DNA from: CADCVW01 sp035644935
GTDB taxonomy: Bacteria > Pseudomonadota > Alphaproteobacteria > Sphingomonadales > Sphingomonadaceae
Assembly: GCA_035644935.1 (NCBI GenBank)
Contig: DASQNO010000127.1
Coordinates: 1-20,538 of the forward strand
Direction of reading: 5' to 3'
Length of the DNA stretch: 20,538 bases
Below are positions 6,190-15,226 of this stretch, piece after piece (the first letter of the stretch is position 1; each line of letters begins with the position of its first letter). The translations under genes and the position numbers were made by a program. The notes beneath the pieces were generated by a model. That model ran no database searches. It was given only the letters and a program-made list of their open reading frames with translations, and was not told the DNA's origin.

Positions 6190-6211
6190 GTCCTCTTCCG
6201 GCACCACTTCT
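6190..6211 (+). other. attR-like degenerate copy of tRNA-Leu 3' end
   Basis: The 22 bases GTCCTCTTCCGG-CACCA-CTTCT repeat 124-147 in the same orientation and lack only two single G residues. A 12-base perfect block is followed by perfect blocks of 5 and 5. Upstream similarity persists across the T-arm (AAGCTTTGTGTCC versus GAGGTTCGAGTCC). Sequence to the left is island-like, while kynA begins 84 bases to the right, so this marks the probable right edge of a 6.1-kb insertion. Confidence 0.6.
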
Positions 6212-6262
6212 GGACGAGGCGGGCGGTGCGGCTCGACCGTTATGCCCGACGTACAAAAGCCG

Positions 6263-6290
6263 CTGACACTGTTCGTGACGCTGGTATGAT
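6263..6290 (+). promoter_or_regulatory. kynA promoter candidate (leaderless)
   Basis: CTGACA (6263-6268) and TATGAT (6285-6290) are separated by 16 bases and each differs from the sigma-70 consensus at one position. Transcription would begin about 6296-6298, at the kynA ATG itself. No Shine-Dalgarno sequence precedes that ATG, which agrees with a leaderless message. Confidence 0.5.
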
Positions 6291-6295
6291 GCCCT

Positions 6296-7120
6296 ATGGA
6301 AACACGGCAAGCCGAGCGGCCGGCGCGGCCCGGGAGCGGTCCGACCTATTCGAACTACCTGCGCCTGGACGAGGTGCTCGCGTGCCAGTCGCCGCTGTCC
6401 GGGACGCACGACGAGATGCTGTTCATCATCATTCATCAGGCGTCGGAGCTGTGGATCAAGCTCTGTCTCCACGAACTCGAGGCCGCGCGGAGCCACATAG
6501 CGGAGGACCGGCTGGGTCATGCCTTCAAGATGATGTCGCGCGTCGCGCGGGTGCAAACGCAGCTCAACCAGAGCTGGGAAGTCTTCGCGACGATCACGCC
6601 GGCGGACTTTTCGGCGATGCGTAACAAGCTCGGCGGAAGTTCGGGCTTTCAATCATTGCAGTATCGGCTGTTCGAGTTTCTGATGGGCAACAAGAACGCC
6701 GCCATGCTGGCTGCGCATGAAGGATCCGCGGAGGCGCAAGCCGTGCTCCGCGCCGCGCTTGAGCGCCCCGGCATTTACGACGAAGCGCTTCGCCTGCTGG
6801 GACGGCGCGGCTTCGCAATACCGGCCGACCGCCTCGGCCGCGATCTCGCCCGGCCTTACGAGGCGTCCGCCGCGGTCGAAGAGGCTTGGCGCCACGTATA
6901 CAGCGACTCCGGGACCTACTGGGACCTGTACGAGCTTGCCGAGAAGCTCGTTGATCTGGAGTACAGGTTTCAGCTCTGGCGCTTCGGGCATCTTAAGACG
7001 ATCGAGCGGATCATCGGCTTCAAGCGAGGCACCGGCGGTACGGCGGGAGTTCCCTATCTCGCCAAGGTCGTGGACCAGGTGTTCTTTCCTGAACTGCTGA
7101 CCGTCAGGAGCCGGCTGTGA
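6296..7120 (+). CDS. kynA: Tryptophan 2,3-dioxygenase
   Basis: This 274-residue heme enzyme opens the indole ring of L-tryptophan with O2 to give N-formylkynurenine, the first step of the kynurenine pathway. The family is recognised from TYSNYLRLDEVLACQSPLS (17-35), DEMLFIIIHQASELWIK (39-55), and HLKTIERIIGFKRGTGGTAG (232-251). His47 in IIHQASELW corresponds to the active-site His near the substrate, and His232 to the proximal heme ligand. Length is normal for bacterial members. ATG 6296 is the only good start; there is no ribosome-binding site, and a promoter ending at 6290 implies a leaderless mRNA. No kynB or kynU follows within the window. It is the first chromosomal-type gene to the right of the island. 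Confidence 0.96.
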   Translation: METRQAERPARPGSGPTYSNYLRLDEVLACQSPLSGTHDEMLFIIIHQASELWIKLCLHELEAARSHIAEDRLGHAFKMMSRVARVQTQLNQSWEVFATITPADFSAMRNKLGGSSGFQSLQYRLFEFLMGNKNAAMLAAHEGSAEAQAVLRAALERPGIYDEALRLLGRRGFAIPADRLGRDLARPYEASAAVEEAWRHVYSDSGTYWDLYELAEKLVDLEYRFQLWRFGHLKTIERIIGFKRGTGGTAGVPYLAKVVDQVFFPELLTVRSRL

Positions 7121-7345
7121 CGCCGTGATCCTGCGTATCGCGGGCACCTGCAGGTGCGCGGCGGGCTCTCCGCTTCGGCCGCCTATCGAAACGGACGAGC
7201 CAGCGGTCGCGGCGACGCTTCGATCGAGACGGCGGGTTGATCGCGCGGATCGCCGAATCGAACCGCTGCCCTTGAAGTTCGCGACCAGACGAACCACGAT
7301 CCCGCCGGCGCGCTGATCGTAGCCATAAAGCGGAAGGGTCCATCA

Positions 7346-7507
7346 GTGTCGCAGAATTCTTTCTCGCTGTTGAAGGCAGAACGCAACAAACTCTGGGCCG
7401 AAGTTCGCCTGAAAGGCCTGCCGGCGGGAACGCCGCAACGCGATCGTATCGCTGAACTGGACGAGCAAATCCGAGCACAACAGGAAATGCCGCAACGCCG
7501 GGTTTAG
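7346..7507 (+). CDS. Small charged protein, 53 residues, hypothetical
   Basis: GTG 7346 opens a 53-codon frame beginning VSQNSFSLLKAERNKLWAEV and continuing RLKGLPAGTPQRDRIAELDE, QIRAQQEMPQRRV. GGAAGGG lies 7 bases upstream (7332-7338). The composition (Lys/Arg/Glu/Gln-rich helices separated by a Gly-Pro turn) looks protein-like, possibly a short helical hairpin. No family is recognised. It lies 19 bases before the convergent stop of the LD-carboxypeptidase. Nothing else is supported in 7121-7345. Confidence 0.4.
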   Translation: MSQNSFSLLKAERNKLWAEVRLKGLPAGTPQRDRIAELDEQIRAQQEMPQRRV

Positions 7508-7526
7508 CAGACCGTCGATAAGGACG

Positions 7527-8579
7527 CTAAGCTACGGCCGGCTCCAGGATACGGATCGTACCGGCACCGGCGTCGATTCCCGCACGCACGCCGACAGGCA
7601 CGCTGATCTGGTTCGAGACGTGACCGATCGGAGCGCCCTGGAACGCCGGTACGCCGAGCGGCTCCAGATGCTGCTTGAGCACTTCGGACAGAGTGAAACC
7701 GCCGTAAGAAGGGCCGCCGGCCCGGCATTCGGTGCACTGCCCGAAGGCGACGCCGGCCACACGCTGCAGCACGCCGCCGAGCGCCAATTGCGTCAGCATA
7801 CGATCGATCCGGTATTCCGCCTCGTTGGTATCTTCGAGGAATAGGATCGCACCGTCGAAGCTCGGCAAATAAGGCGTCCCCATCAACGCCGTCAGCACCG
7901 TCAGGTTGCCGCCAAGCAATCGTCCTGCCGCCTTGCCGGGCCGGAAGGTGCGCGTCCGGCCCGTTCGCTGGACGAGCCGGTCATCGGCCCCTTCGGGCGC
8001 CCGGTAGACTGGCGTCAGCCCGTCAAAGACGAGGCCACGGAACGCATCCAGGGAAAACTTGGTCCAGTCGCTGCCTGCGCCGGGCCCGTGTATGGTCGTG
8101 AAACCGGCGCGGGCGGCGAACGCCAGGTGCAGGGCGGTGATGTCGCTGAAACCGATCAAAAGCTTCGGGTTCGCGCGAATGAGCGGCCAGTTCAGGAACG
8201 GCAGCACGCGAGCGCTGCCCCAACCGCCGCGCACGGCGAATACCGCGCGCACGTCCTTGTCGGCATACATGGCGTTGACGTCGTCGGCGCGTTCCCGGTC
8301 CTTGCCGGCGAGGTAGCCGTAACGCGCGCCGACATGGCGCCCGATCTTGGGGACAAGGCCCATAGCCGCGATCGACTCCTTGACCAGTTCGAGATCGAAG
8401 GGGTCGGCGGTGAACCCTGCAGGCTCCACGAGGCCGACCGTGTCTCCCGCGCGCAAACGGGCCGGCTTGCGAAGGGCGCTTCCGCTGGAACAGGCCTGTC
8501 CCGAAACCTGGGTCGCCGGCAGGGCGAGGGCCGCCCCGAACCCGAGGCAATTGCGAACGGCATCTCGTCTGGTGTGCAT
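7527..8579 (-). CDS. S66-family LD-carboxypeptidase with Tat-type leader
   Basis: This 350-residue protein belongs to the serine peptidase family (MEROPS S66) that trims the terminal D-Ala from muropeptide tetrapeptides during peptidoglycan recycling. The catalytic Ser is Ser145 in LIGFSDITALH, with Glu249 in LFLEDTNEAEYRIDR and His320 in APIGHVSNQISVPVG, the usual Ser-Glu-His order. The nucleophile-elbow region is preceded by FAVRGGWGSARVLPFLNW, also typical. The N-terminus MHTRRDAVRNCLGFGAALAL and PATQVSGQA is a twin-arginine-type signal (RR, hydrophobic core, polar cleavage region), whereas classical LdcA is cytoplasmic, so this copy is probably periplasmic. It is a monocistronic minus-strand gene ending close to a small convergent gene. 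Confidence 0.93.
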   Translation of the reverse strand: MHTRRDAVRNCLGFGAALALPATQVSGQACSSGSALRKPARLRAGDTVGLVEPAGFTADPFDLELVKESIAAMGLVPKIGRHVGARYGYLAGKDRERADDVNAMYADKDVRAVFAVRGGWGSARVLPFLNWPLIRANPKLLIGFSDITALHLAFAARAGFTTIHGPGAGSDWTKFSLDAFRGLVFDGLTPVYRAPEGADDRLVQRTGRTRTFRPGKAAGRLLGGNLTVLTALMGTPYLPSFDGAILFLEDTNEAEYRIDRMLTQLALGGVLQRVAGVAFGQCTECRAGGPSYGGFTLSEVLKQHLEPLGVPAFQGAPIGHVSNQISVPVGVRAGIDAGAGTIRILEPAVA

Positions 8580-8739
8580 GGGGCGGACCTAACAGCAGTG
8601 GCTGCCCTGCGCGAGCGGGTGATTGATTACACCAGCCATGTCGTTCCGGTTGATCCGCCACCGCGCCCGCCCGGTATCGAATTCGGCCCAGTGATTGCAG
8701 GAGATCCGGTGGTGGACATGATCCGTGCGCTTGCAACTC

Positions 8740-9327
8740 CTACGGTGTGGCCGGGCCGGGGCCGCCGAACCGGTTCGCAACGAAGCCCGTCACCTGTCGA
8801 CCGACGAGCCGAAGCTGCTGTTCGACGGAGGAGTTTTCGCACAGACCGTCCTTGAACAGCCCGCCGGAGCTGTTGATGGCGGCGCCAAGCGGGGTTGGCC
8901 AGCCGCGTAAGGCGTGCACGATCGACCGCAGCGTCGCCAGCGTATTCGCCGCCGCCTGCCAGCCGTAGGCGGTGGCGATCAGGCCGACGGGGACGCCGTC
9001 CAGATAGACGCGCGGGTCGCGCGCGGTCTCCTCCAGATAGTCTATGGCGTTCTTGACGAGGCCGGAGATCGAGCCGTGGTAGCCGGGGCTGGCGATGACC
9101 ACGCCGTCGGCCCGGCGAACGGCGTCGATGAGTTCGCGGCATTCGGGAGACTGGTCGGGGGGTGTCGTCAGGTAAAGCGGCAACCGCGCCAGGAACGCGC
9201 CGCCGAACAGCTGCGTGCGCGCGCCGGCGCTTTCGGCGGCGGCGAGCGTCAATTGCAGAGCTTGTTCGGTCGATGAGGAGGGCGCGGCGGTGCCGCCGAT
9301 GCCGACGATCAAGGGCGTTGTTTCCAC
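8740..9327 (-). CDS. NADPH-dependent FMN reductase
   Basis: This is a flavodoxin-like reductase of 195 residues that would reduce FMN with NAD(P)H. The start is taken as GTG 9327 (VETTPLIVGIGGTAAPSSST) because GGAG lies 8 bases upstream. An in-frame ATG at 9351 would add eight residues but has no ribosome-binding site. The family is shown by the N-terminal phosphate-binding strand-loop GIGGTAAPSSST, the DGVVIASPGYHGSISGLVKN segment with NAIDYLEE after it, and the G-x-x-x-A-x-x-x-L-R pattern near AANTLATLRSIVHAL. It is divergent from glpD. An SsuD-like FMNH2-dependent monooxygenase at 15227-16381 would need such a partner, but the two are 6 kb apart, so the pairing is only a suggestion. Confidence 0.9.
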   Translation of the reverse strand: METTPLIVGIGGTAAPSSSTEQALQLTLAAAESAGARTQLFGGAFLARLPLYLTTPPDQSPECRELIDAVRRADGVVIASPGYHGSISGLVKNAIDYLEETARDPRVYLDGVPVGLIATAYGWQAAANTLATLRSIVHALRGWPTPLGAAINSSGGLFKDGLCENSSVEQQLRLVGRQVTGFVANRFGGPGPATP

Positions 9328-9356
9328 CGTAACTTCTCCAACTTCGCGCATGTGCG

Positions 9357-9387
9357 TTGACGTAGCACAGCAAGGGCGTGGTATGAC
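9357..9387 (+). promoter_or_regulatory. Possible glpD promoter
   Basis: TTGACG (9357-9362) and TATGAC (9382-9387) resemble -35 and -10 boxes, with a rather long 19-base spacer. Transcription would start near 9394, 20 bases before glpD. No clear GlpR operator is visible. Confidence 0.35.
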
Positions 9388-9414
9388 AACGCTGGACAGA
9401 AAAGGTCGAGCGGG

Positions 9415-10943
9415 TTGGCGGAACGGGCGAGAGGCGACGCGGGGAGCACGGGCGGCGGCGTCTACGACCTGCTGGTGGTGGGCGGCGGCATCAACGGGGC
9501 GGGGATCGCGCGGGATGCGGCGGGGCGGGGGTTCTCGGTGCTGCTATCCGAAGCCGACGACCTGGCCAGCCATACGTCGTCGGCGAGCACCAAGCTGGTC
9601 CACGGGGGCCTTCGATACCTGGAATATTACGAACTTCGGCTGGTTCGCGAGTCGCTGATCGAGCGCGAGCGGCTGTTGGGCGTCGCGCCGCACATCGTGT
9701 GGCCGCTGCAGTTCGTGCTGCCGCAACCGCCCAACGGACGGCCGGGATGGCTGATCCGGCTGGGGCTGCTGCTTTACGACAATCTGGGCGGGCGCAAGCG
9801 GCTGCCGCGATCGTTCGGCGTGCGGTTCGCGGGCAGCCCGTTCGGGCGCGGGCTGAAGCCGGGGGTGCGGCGCGGGTTCGTCTACTCCGACTGCTGGATC
9901 GACGACGCGCGCATGGTGGCGCTCAACTGCATGGACGCGGCGGACAGGGGCGCGGCGATCCGCACGCGGACGCGGGTGGCGGCGGTGCGCGCGGACAAGG
10001 GGGTGTGGACCGCGCGGCTGGTCGACACCGTCAGCGGCGTGGAGACCGGGGTGTCCGCCCGCATCGTCGTCAACGCCGCCGGCGCGCGCGTCGGCGAGAT
10101 GCTGGCCGAGGCCACCGGCGCGCGCGACACGCCGCAGCCCCGGCTGGTCAAGGGAAGCCACATCGTCGTGCCGCGGCTGTTCGAAGGCCCGCACGCGTTC
10201 ATCCTGCAGAACCCGGACAAGCGGATCGTGTTCGCGATCCCCTACGAGGACAGGTTCACGCTGGTGGGGACGACGGACGTGCCGTGGACGCGCGAGCAGG
10301 GTCCGGCGCGGATCGACGCGGCGGAGACGGCGTATCTATGCGATAGCGTCAACCGCTACCTCGCGCGCCAGATCGGACCGGAGGACGTGGTGCATAGTTA
10401 TTCGGGCGTGCGGCCGTTGTTCGACGACGGGCGCGAGGACGCGTCCACGGTGACGCGCGACTACGTGCTGCAGGTCGACGAGGGAGCAGGTGGGGCGCCG
10501 ATCCTGTCGGTGTTCGGCGGCAAGATCACGACCTACCGTCGGCTGGCCGAACATGCGCTGGAGAAGCTCGAGCCGTGGCTCGGAACCGAACGCGGCGGGT
10601 GGACGGGCGCGGTTCCGCTTCCCGGCGGCGATCTTCCGGACGGCTCGCTGGGCGACTACACGCTAGCCGTGCAGCGGCGCTGGCCTTTCCTGGGCGAAGC
10701 GCTGGGCGCGCGGCTTGCGCGGTCGTACGGGACACGCACGGCGGCGGTGGTCGGCGATGCCGCGAGCCTCGCCGACCTTGGGCGGCATTTCGGCGGCGGG
10801 CTCCATGCGCGCGAGGTGGATTACCTGGTGGCGCACGAATGGGCGCGGACGGCCGAGGACATATTGTGGCGCCGATCCAAGCTGGGGCTTCATCTGCCGC
10901 CGGGCGCCGCGGCCGAGATCGACGCGTATCTGGAAGGGGCGAG

Positions 10944-10947
<4 letters not shown>
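9415..10947 (+). CDS. glpD: Glycerol-3-phosphate dehydrogenase (FAD, quinone-linked)
   Basis: The 510-residue flavoprotein oxidises sn-glycerol 3-phosphate to dihydroxyacetone phosphate and passes electrons to the quinone pool at the inner membrane. The dinucleotide-binding motif VVGGGINGAGIARDAAGRG starts near residue 21, followed by the family signature SSASTKLVHGGLRYLEYYEL. Later blocks include YSDCWIDDARMVALNC, RLVKGSHIVVPRLF, PYEDRFTLVGTTDVPW, YSGVRPLFDD and SVFGGKITTYRRLAEHALEK, all typical of GlpD. The start is TTG 9415, the first start codon in the open frame, with AAAGG 9 bases upstream; a rare start, so the exact N-terminus is uncertain. The stop overlaps the glpK start by four bases (ATGA), so the two genes are cotranslated for glycerol catabolism. 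Confidence 0.95.
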
Positions 10948-12419
<1,472 letters not shown>

Positions 12420-12528
12420 CCCAAGCGTTACCTCGTCCGCGCCATCCGGGCAGGTCGGGATCCTACGTCGCGGAGATCTGAGTCTTCGTGACGAGCTGCT
12501 CACGGGCTAGTGGGTGTTGTGATCTTGA

Positions 12529-12548
12529 ATCCCGGCCTTTGCCGGGAT
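12529..12548 (+). terminator. Terminator-like hairpin after glpK
   Basis: ATCCCGGC (12529-12536) pairs perfectly with GCCGGGAT (12541-12548) around a CTTT loop. It lies 110 bases after the glpK stop. Only a weak pyrimidine/T run follows. Hairpins of this sequence are frequent in sphingomonad intergenic regions, so it may equally be a dispersed repeat. Confidence 0.6.
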
Positions 12549-12615
12549 GATGACTTCTTGGTGTGGGTTGGCGGCGGGATTGGGATTGTACCCTGTCCGC
12601 TTGGATGTTGAAATG

Positions 12616-12645
12616 TCCGAAAGCAGCCTCACGCGAGGTTTCGGA
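12616..12645 (+). repeat. Bulged hairpin in the glpK-downstream gap
   Basis: TCCGAAA (12616-12622) pairs with TTTCGGA (12639-12645), and inside it CCTC (12627-12630) pairs with GAGG (12635-12638) around loop ACGC, with GCAG bulged on the left. Function is unknown. It lies just before the transposase remnant. Confidence 0.4.
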
Positions 12646-12670
12646 TCAATTCGGTTTGCACACATGCTGC

Positions 12671-12764
12671 GCTGCCGAACCGTACGACAAGCTGACCAGC
12701 AGCGTCTTCACCATGGTCAAGCTCGCGTCCGCGCGGCTGAGGTCCGGCACTTATAAATCTATGG
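12671..12764 (+). mobile_element. IS5-type transposase 3' remnant
   Basis: In the frame of 12671 the sequence reads AAEPYDKLTSSVFTMVKLAS and then ARLRSGTYKSMA. This resembles the conserved C-terminal end of IS5-family transposases (usual form RIATRYDKLA..FLAM..LA..R.WLR.YES). Only this tail remains; no catalytic DDE region, terminal inverted repeat or target duplication is visible. It sits at the left edge of the lower-GC islet and suggests past insertion-sequence activity there. Confidence 0.5.
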
Positions 12765-12825
12765 CCAAATCTATCATCCTTGTGTCACTAAAGAGCTGCT
12801 AAATGACGGTTGAGGACACAGACGT

Positions 12826-13239
12826 ATGTCTAAGGTCGTGAAACGGTCAATCATCGCAGTCGCGCTTGCCACGTCGCTGGCCGGCGCAGCCTACCACAGT
12901 TCTGCACGTTCTGGACTATTTAACAATGTGGTCGATGAGCGATCGGCCCTTGAAGATCATCGAGAGTCCTGGCAGGCAGTTTTCCCGAAGGTCATACCCA
13001 AGCGAACACTTCTAAAGGTATTTACTCACTACGGTGGATTTTGCGAGAGCGGTATACTGCCTCGGAACACGCAGCCATCAACATCTGAGACGATCACTCG
13101 GAAGACGGGGTGCAGGGTCGACAGGTCGGGGCGCTTCCCTTTCAACTTCGTCCGTATCGTCTGGTCTTGTGAGTTCGACAAGATCGGACCGGACTCCTTC
13201 ATAAATGCTGATTGCGTGCGGAGTAGTGGATCACTTTAG
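12826..13239 (+). CDS. Exported Cys-containing hypothetical protein
   Basis: The product has 137 residues from ATG 12826, with GAGGA 9 bases upstream. The N-terminus MSKVVKRSIIAVALATSLAG then AAYHSSARS is a signal peptide with two basic residues before the hydrophobic core and a likely cleavage near AAYHSSARS. The mature part has four Cys (73, 96, 115, 130), suggesting two disulfides in the periplasm or outside the cell. No family is recognised. Its TAG stop (13237-13239) overlaps an AGGAGGA ribosome-binding sequence, and the next gene continues in the same reading frame, so the two are one transcription unit. Base composition is lower in GC than the flanking glp and oxidoreductase genes, pointing to transfer. 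Confidence 0.65.
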   Translation: MSKVVKRSIIAVALATSLAGAAYHSSARSGLFNNVVDERSALEDHRESWQAVFPKVIPKRTLLKVFTHYGGFCESGILPRNTQPSTSETITRKTGCRVDRSGRFPFNFVRIVWSCEFDKIGPDSFINADCVRSSGSL

Positions 13240-13251
13240 GAGGATAAGACG
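13238..13251 (+). promoter_or_regulatory. Strong ribosome-binding site facing a non-canonical ACG
   Basis: AGGAGGA (13238-13244) overlaps the preceding TAG stop and is the best ribosome-binding site of this locus. The codon at the right distance (five bases from AGGAGG) is ACG 13249, in frame with the RTX-like gene. No ATG, GTG or TTG lies in that frame before ATG 13303, 58 bases downstream. Either ACG is used, or an ATG mutated to ACG. Confidence 0.5.
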
Positions 13252-13302
13252 GCCGATCGGATCGAGGCTCGTTCATGGCAGGTCGTTGGAAGGCTTGACC
13301 AT

Positions 13303-15168
13303 ATGTTCCTTCAGTATACCAAAAACGTGGGGCAGCCAAATCAACAGGTGTTCTATCTAAGCGGCACTCATCAAGCGGGTAGCGGCAGCCTGATCAATTA
13401 CTTTGGTTCGATTAAGGTTAATTCTGGCCCTTTTAATAGTCAATCGTTCGACTTCGGAAGAACTTATACTGGTCAACAAACTTTGGCAAATGGCGATTCT
13501 CTTCAGGCCACTTGGAACAAGATTGTTGAAAATGCTAAATACATTGAAAGTCTGAAGTTCGACTATGATCTTCTATCAACAAACTCAAACGCGCTTATCC
13601 ATACCCTTCTTAAAAACGCAGGACTGCCGGACACAGATGCTCTGGAGGCAACACGGAGAGATTTCTACGGAGCTGATATCGATCTAGACGAGGTCAATGG
13701 AATCGAGACAAAGGACGGTCCACCGTCACTCTTGATCACACCCATCAAATTCTATGAAGGCGCTTTTCGCGGCGGCGGCGGAGGTTTTCACGAAGGCGGT
13801 AATTTCTCGGGCAGCTCGACAACATTCTTTGGGGGTTCATCCGGGCGCTGGGTCTATTCATCCGTCGAAATTCAAGGCCAATCAAATGGCGGTTGGCGCT
13901 GGGTTGAGGCCACAGCCACTCGCATCAAGCCGGTAGTGCTCGATCTAGACGGCGACGGGGTGGAACTCACGAGCGCAGAGAGCAGCCCTGGCTTCGATTT
14001 CCTCGGCTCTGGGCTGGCCAAGACGATGGGTTGGTTCACCGGCGGGGATGCGCTCCTCGTTCATGATGCAAACGGGAACAACTACGTCGACAATGGTTCG
14101 GAGATATCGTTCATCCATCACTCGCCTGCTTCCCTCTCCGACCTCGAAGCTTTGCGCGTGTTTGATACCAATGCGAATGGGTTACTCGATCCTGGTGATG
14201 CGGCTTTCAACGAATTTCGGCTCTGGCGCGACAACAATCAGAATGGCGTGAGCGATCCTGGCGAGTTGTCGACGCTCAATGCGTTGGGCGTGCATTCGCT
14301 CAGTCTATACGGCTCGGGCGGCGGTTACGAGATAGCCGGCAATCAAATACTGGGCACGGCCGCCTTCACACGTACGAACGGTTCCCAGGGAACTGCATAC
14401 GATGTCGGCTTGAAAGCCTTCGATCGCGGAACGCGTCTCATCGCTGAGGATGGGACATGGGCAGTCATTCAGACCGAAGGCGAGGACGTCGGCGTTCGTC
14501 AGACCTATGGCAGCGTCGTCACGAGCACCCTCGGGTCCTTCGAGGTTCTCGGCGACACGCGAACGGGGTATCAGCTGAGCGATGCTCCCGACGACATCAG
14601 TGTTTCGTATGGAGGTTCAGGCAATCGTTCTTTCTACCTCGATACGGCGGGTTATGATGATCGCATTAATCTAGGCGCGACCTATCACGGCAGCGTGATC
14701 AAAGCAGGTGCCGGGAATGATCAAGTGGTCGGAAGCACAGGGAACGACCACATTTCGACGGGAACCGGCTACTACGACATTGTACAGGATTACGGGGGCG
14801 ACGACTATTACTTCATTCAAGCTACAAACAGCTCTATCACGGATCATTCCGGCACTGACGTTATTGTATTCGAGGTGCTTACCTTCGCCAATGCGGAGTT
14901 CTATCATCAAGGTGAAGACATCGTAGTTGCGTCGCGAGACGGAAGCCAACGCCACTTCATCGAAAACATGGGGGCTGATAGCAGCTATGGTATCGAGTTC
15001 TTCATGTTCGCTGATCGAACCGTCACCCGAGATGAAGCGATGGCACTGGCTGATATTGGTGGCTGGCGCGGGTATGACGCCAGACTTCCCGATGAGCCTG
15101 CTCCCGATCTCGCTTTTGCGATGGCGCATCAGAGTTCGGCAATGCTGATCCAGGAATATATCGTTTAG
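13303..15168 (+). CDS. RTX-like calcium-binding protein with Gly-rich linker
   Basis: The protein has 621 residues from ATG 13303 (GGAAGG 9 bases upstream). Residues 1-110 form an unrecognised domain with a YDLLSTNSNALIHTLLKNAG segment. A Gly-rich linker spans 157-181. Residues 208-335 match the Ca-binding region common in RTX/FrpC-type exoproteins: KPVVLDLDGDGVEL, LVHDANGNNYVDNGSE, VFDTNANGLLDPGDAAF, FRLWRDNNQNGVSDPGEL. A short RTX-like stretch, AGAGNDQVVGSTGNDHI, follows near 470. There is no N-terminal signal peptide, as expected for type I secretion, but no type I transporter genes are in the window. The frame stays open upstream to the previous TAG with coding-like sequence (RIEARSWQVVGRLDH), so the true start may be ACG 13249 behind AGGAGGA, giving 639 residues. 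Lower GC than its surroundings suggests acquisition. A secreted enzyme, adhesin or toxin are all possible. Confidence 0.75.
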   Translation: MFLQYTKNVGQPNQQVFYLSGTHQAGSGSLINYFGSIKVNSGPFNSQSFDFGRTYTGQQTLANGDSLQATWNKIVENAKYIESLKFDYDLLSTNSNALIHTLLKNAGLPDTDALEATRRDFYGADIDLDEVNGIETKDGPPSLLITPIKFYEGAFRGGGGGFHEGGNFSGSSTTFFGGSSGRWVYSSVEIQGQSNGGWRWVEATATRIKPVVLDLDGDGVELTSAESSPGFDFLGSGLAKTMGWFTGGDALLVHDANGNNYVDNGSEISFIHHSPASLSDLEALRVFDTNANGLLDPGDAAFNEFRLWRDNNQNGVSDPGELSTLNALGVHSLSLYGSGGGYEIAGNQILGTAAFTRTNGSQGTAYDVGLKAFDRGTRLIAEDGTWAVIQTEGEDVGVRQTYGSVVTSTLGSFEVLGDTRTGYQLSDAPDDISVSYGGSGNRSFYLDTAGYDDRINLGATYHGSVIKAGAGNDQVVGSTGNDHISTGTGYYDIVQDYGGDDYYFIQATNSSITDHSGTDVIVFEVLTFANAEFYHQGEDIVVASRDGSQRHFIENMGADSSYGIEFFMFADRTVTRDEAMALADIGGWRGYDARLPDEPAPDLAFAMAHQSSAMLIQEYIV

Positions 15169-15226
15169 GTTGCAAACGATTGAGACGCGTGACCTGCTTA
15201 CAGTCTTCGAAAGCTTCAATCATTCC

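Noticed and set aside
12529..12548. CCCGGC hairpin as a novel element
   Set aside because: Hairpins of this type are common downstream of genes in sphingomonads; recorded only as a terminator or dispersed repeat.
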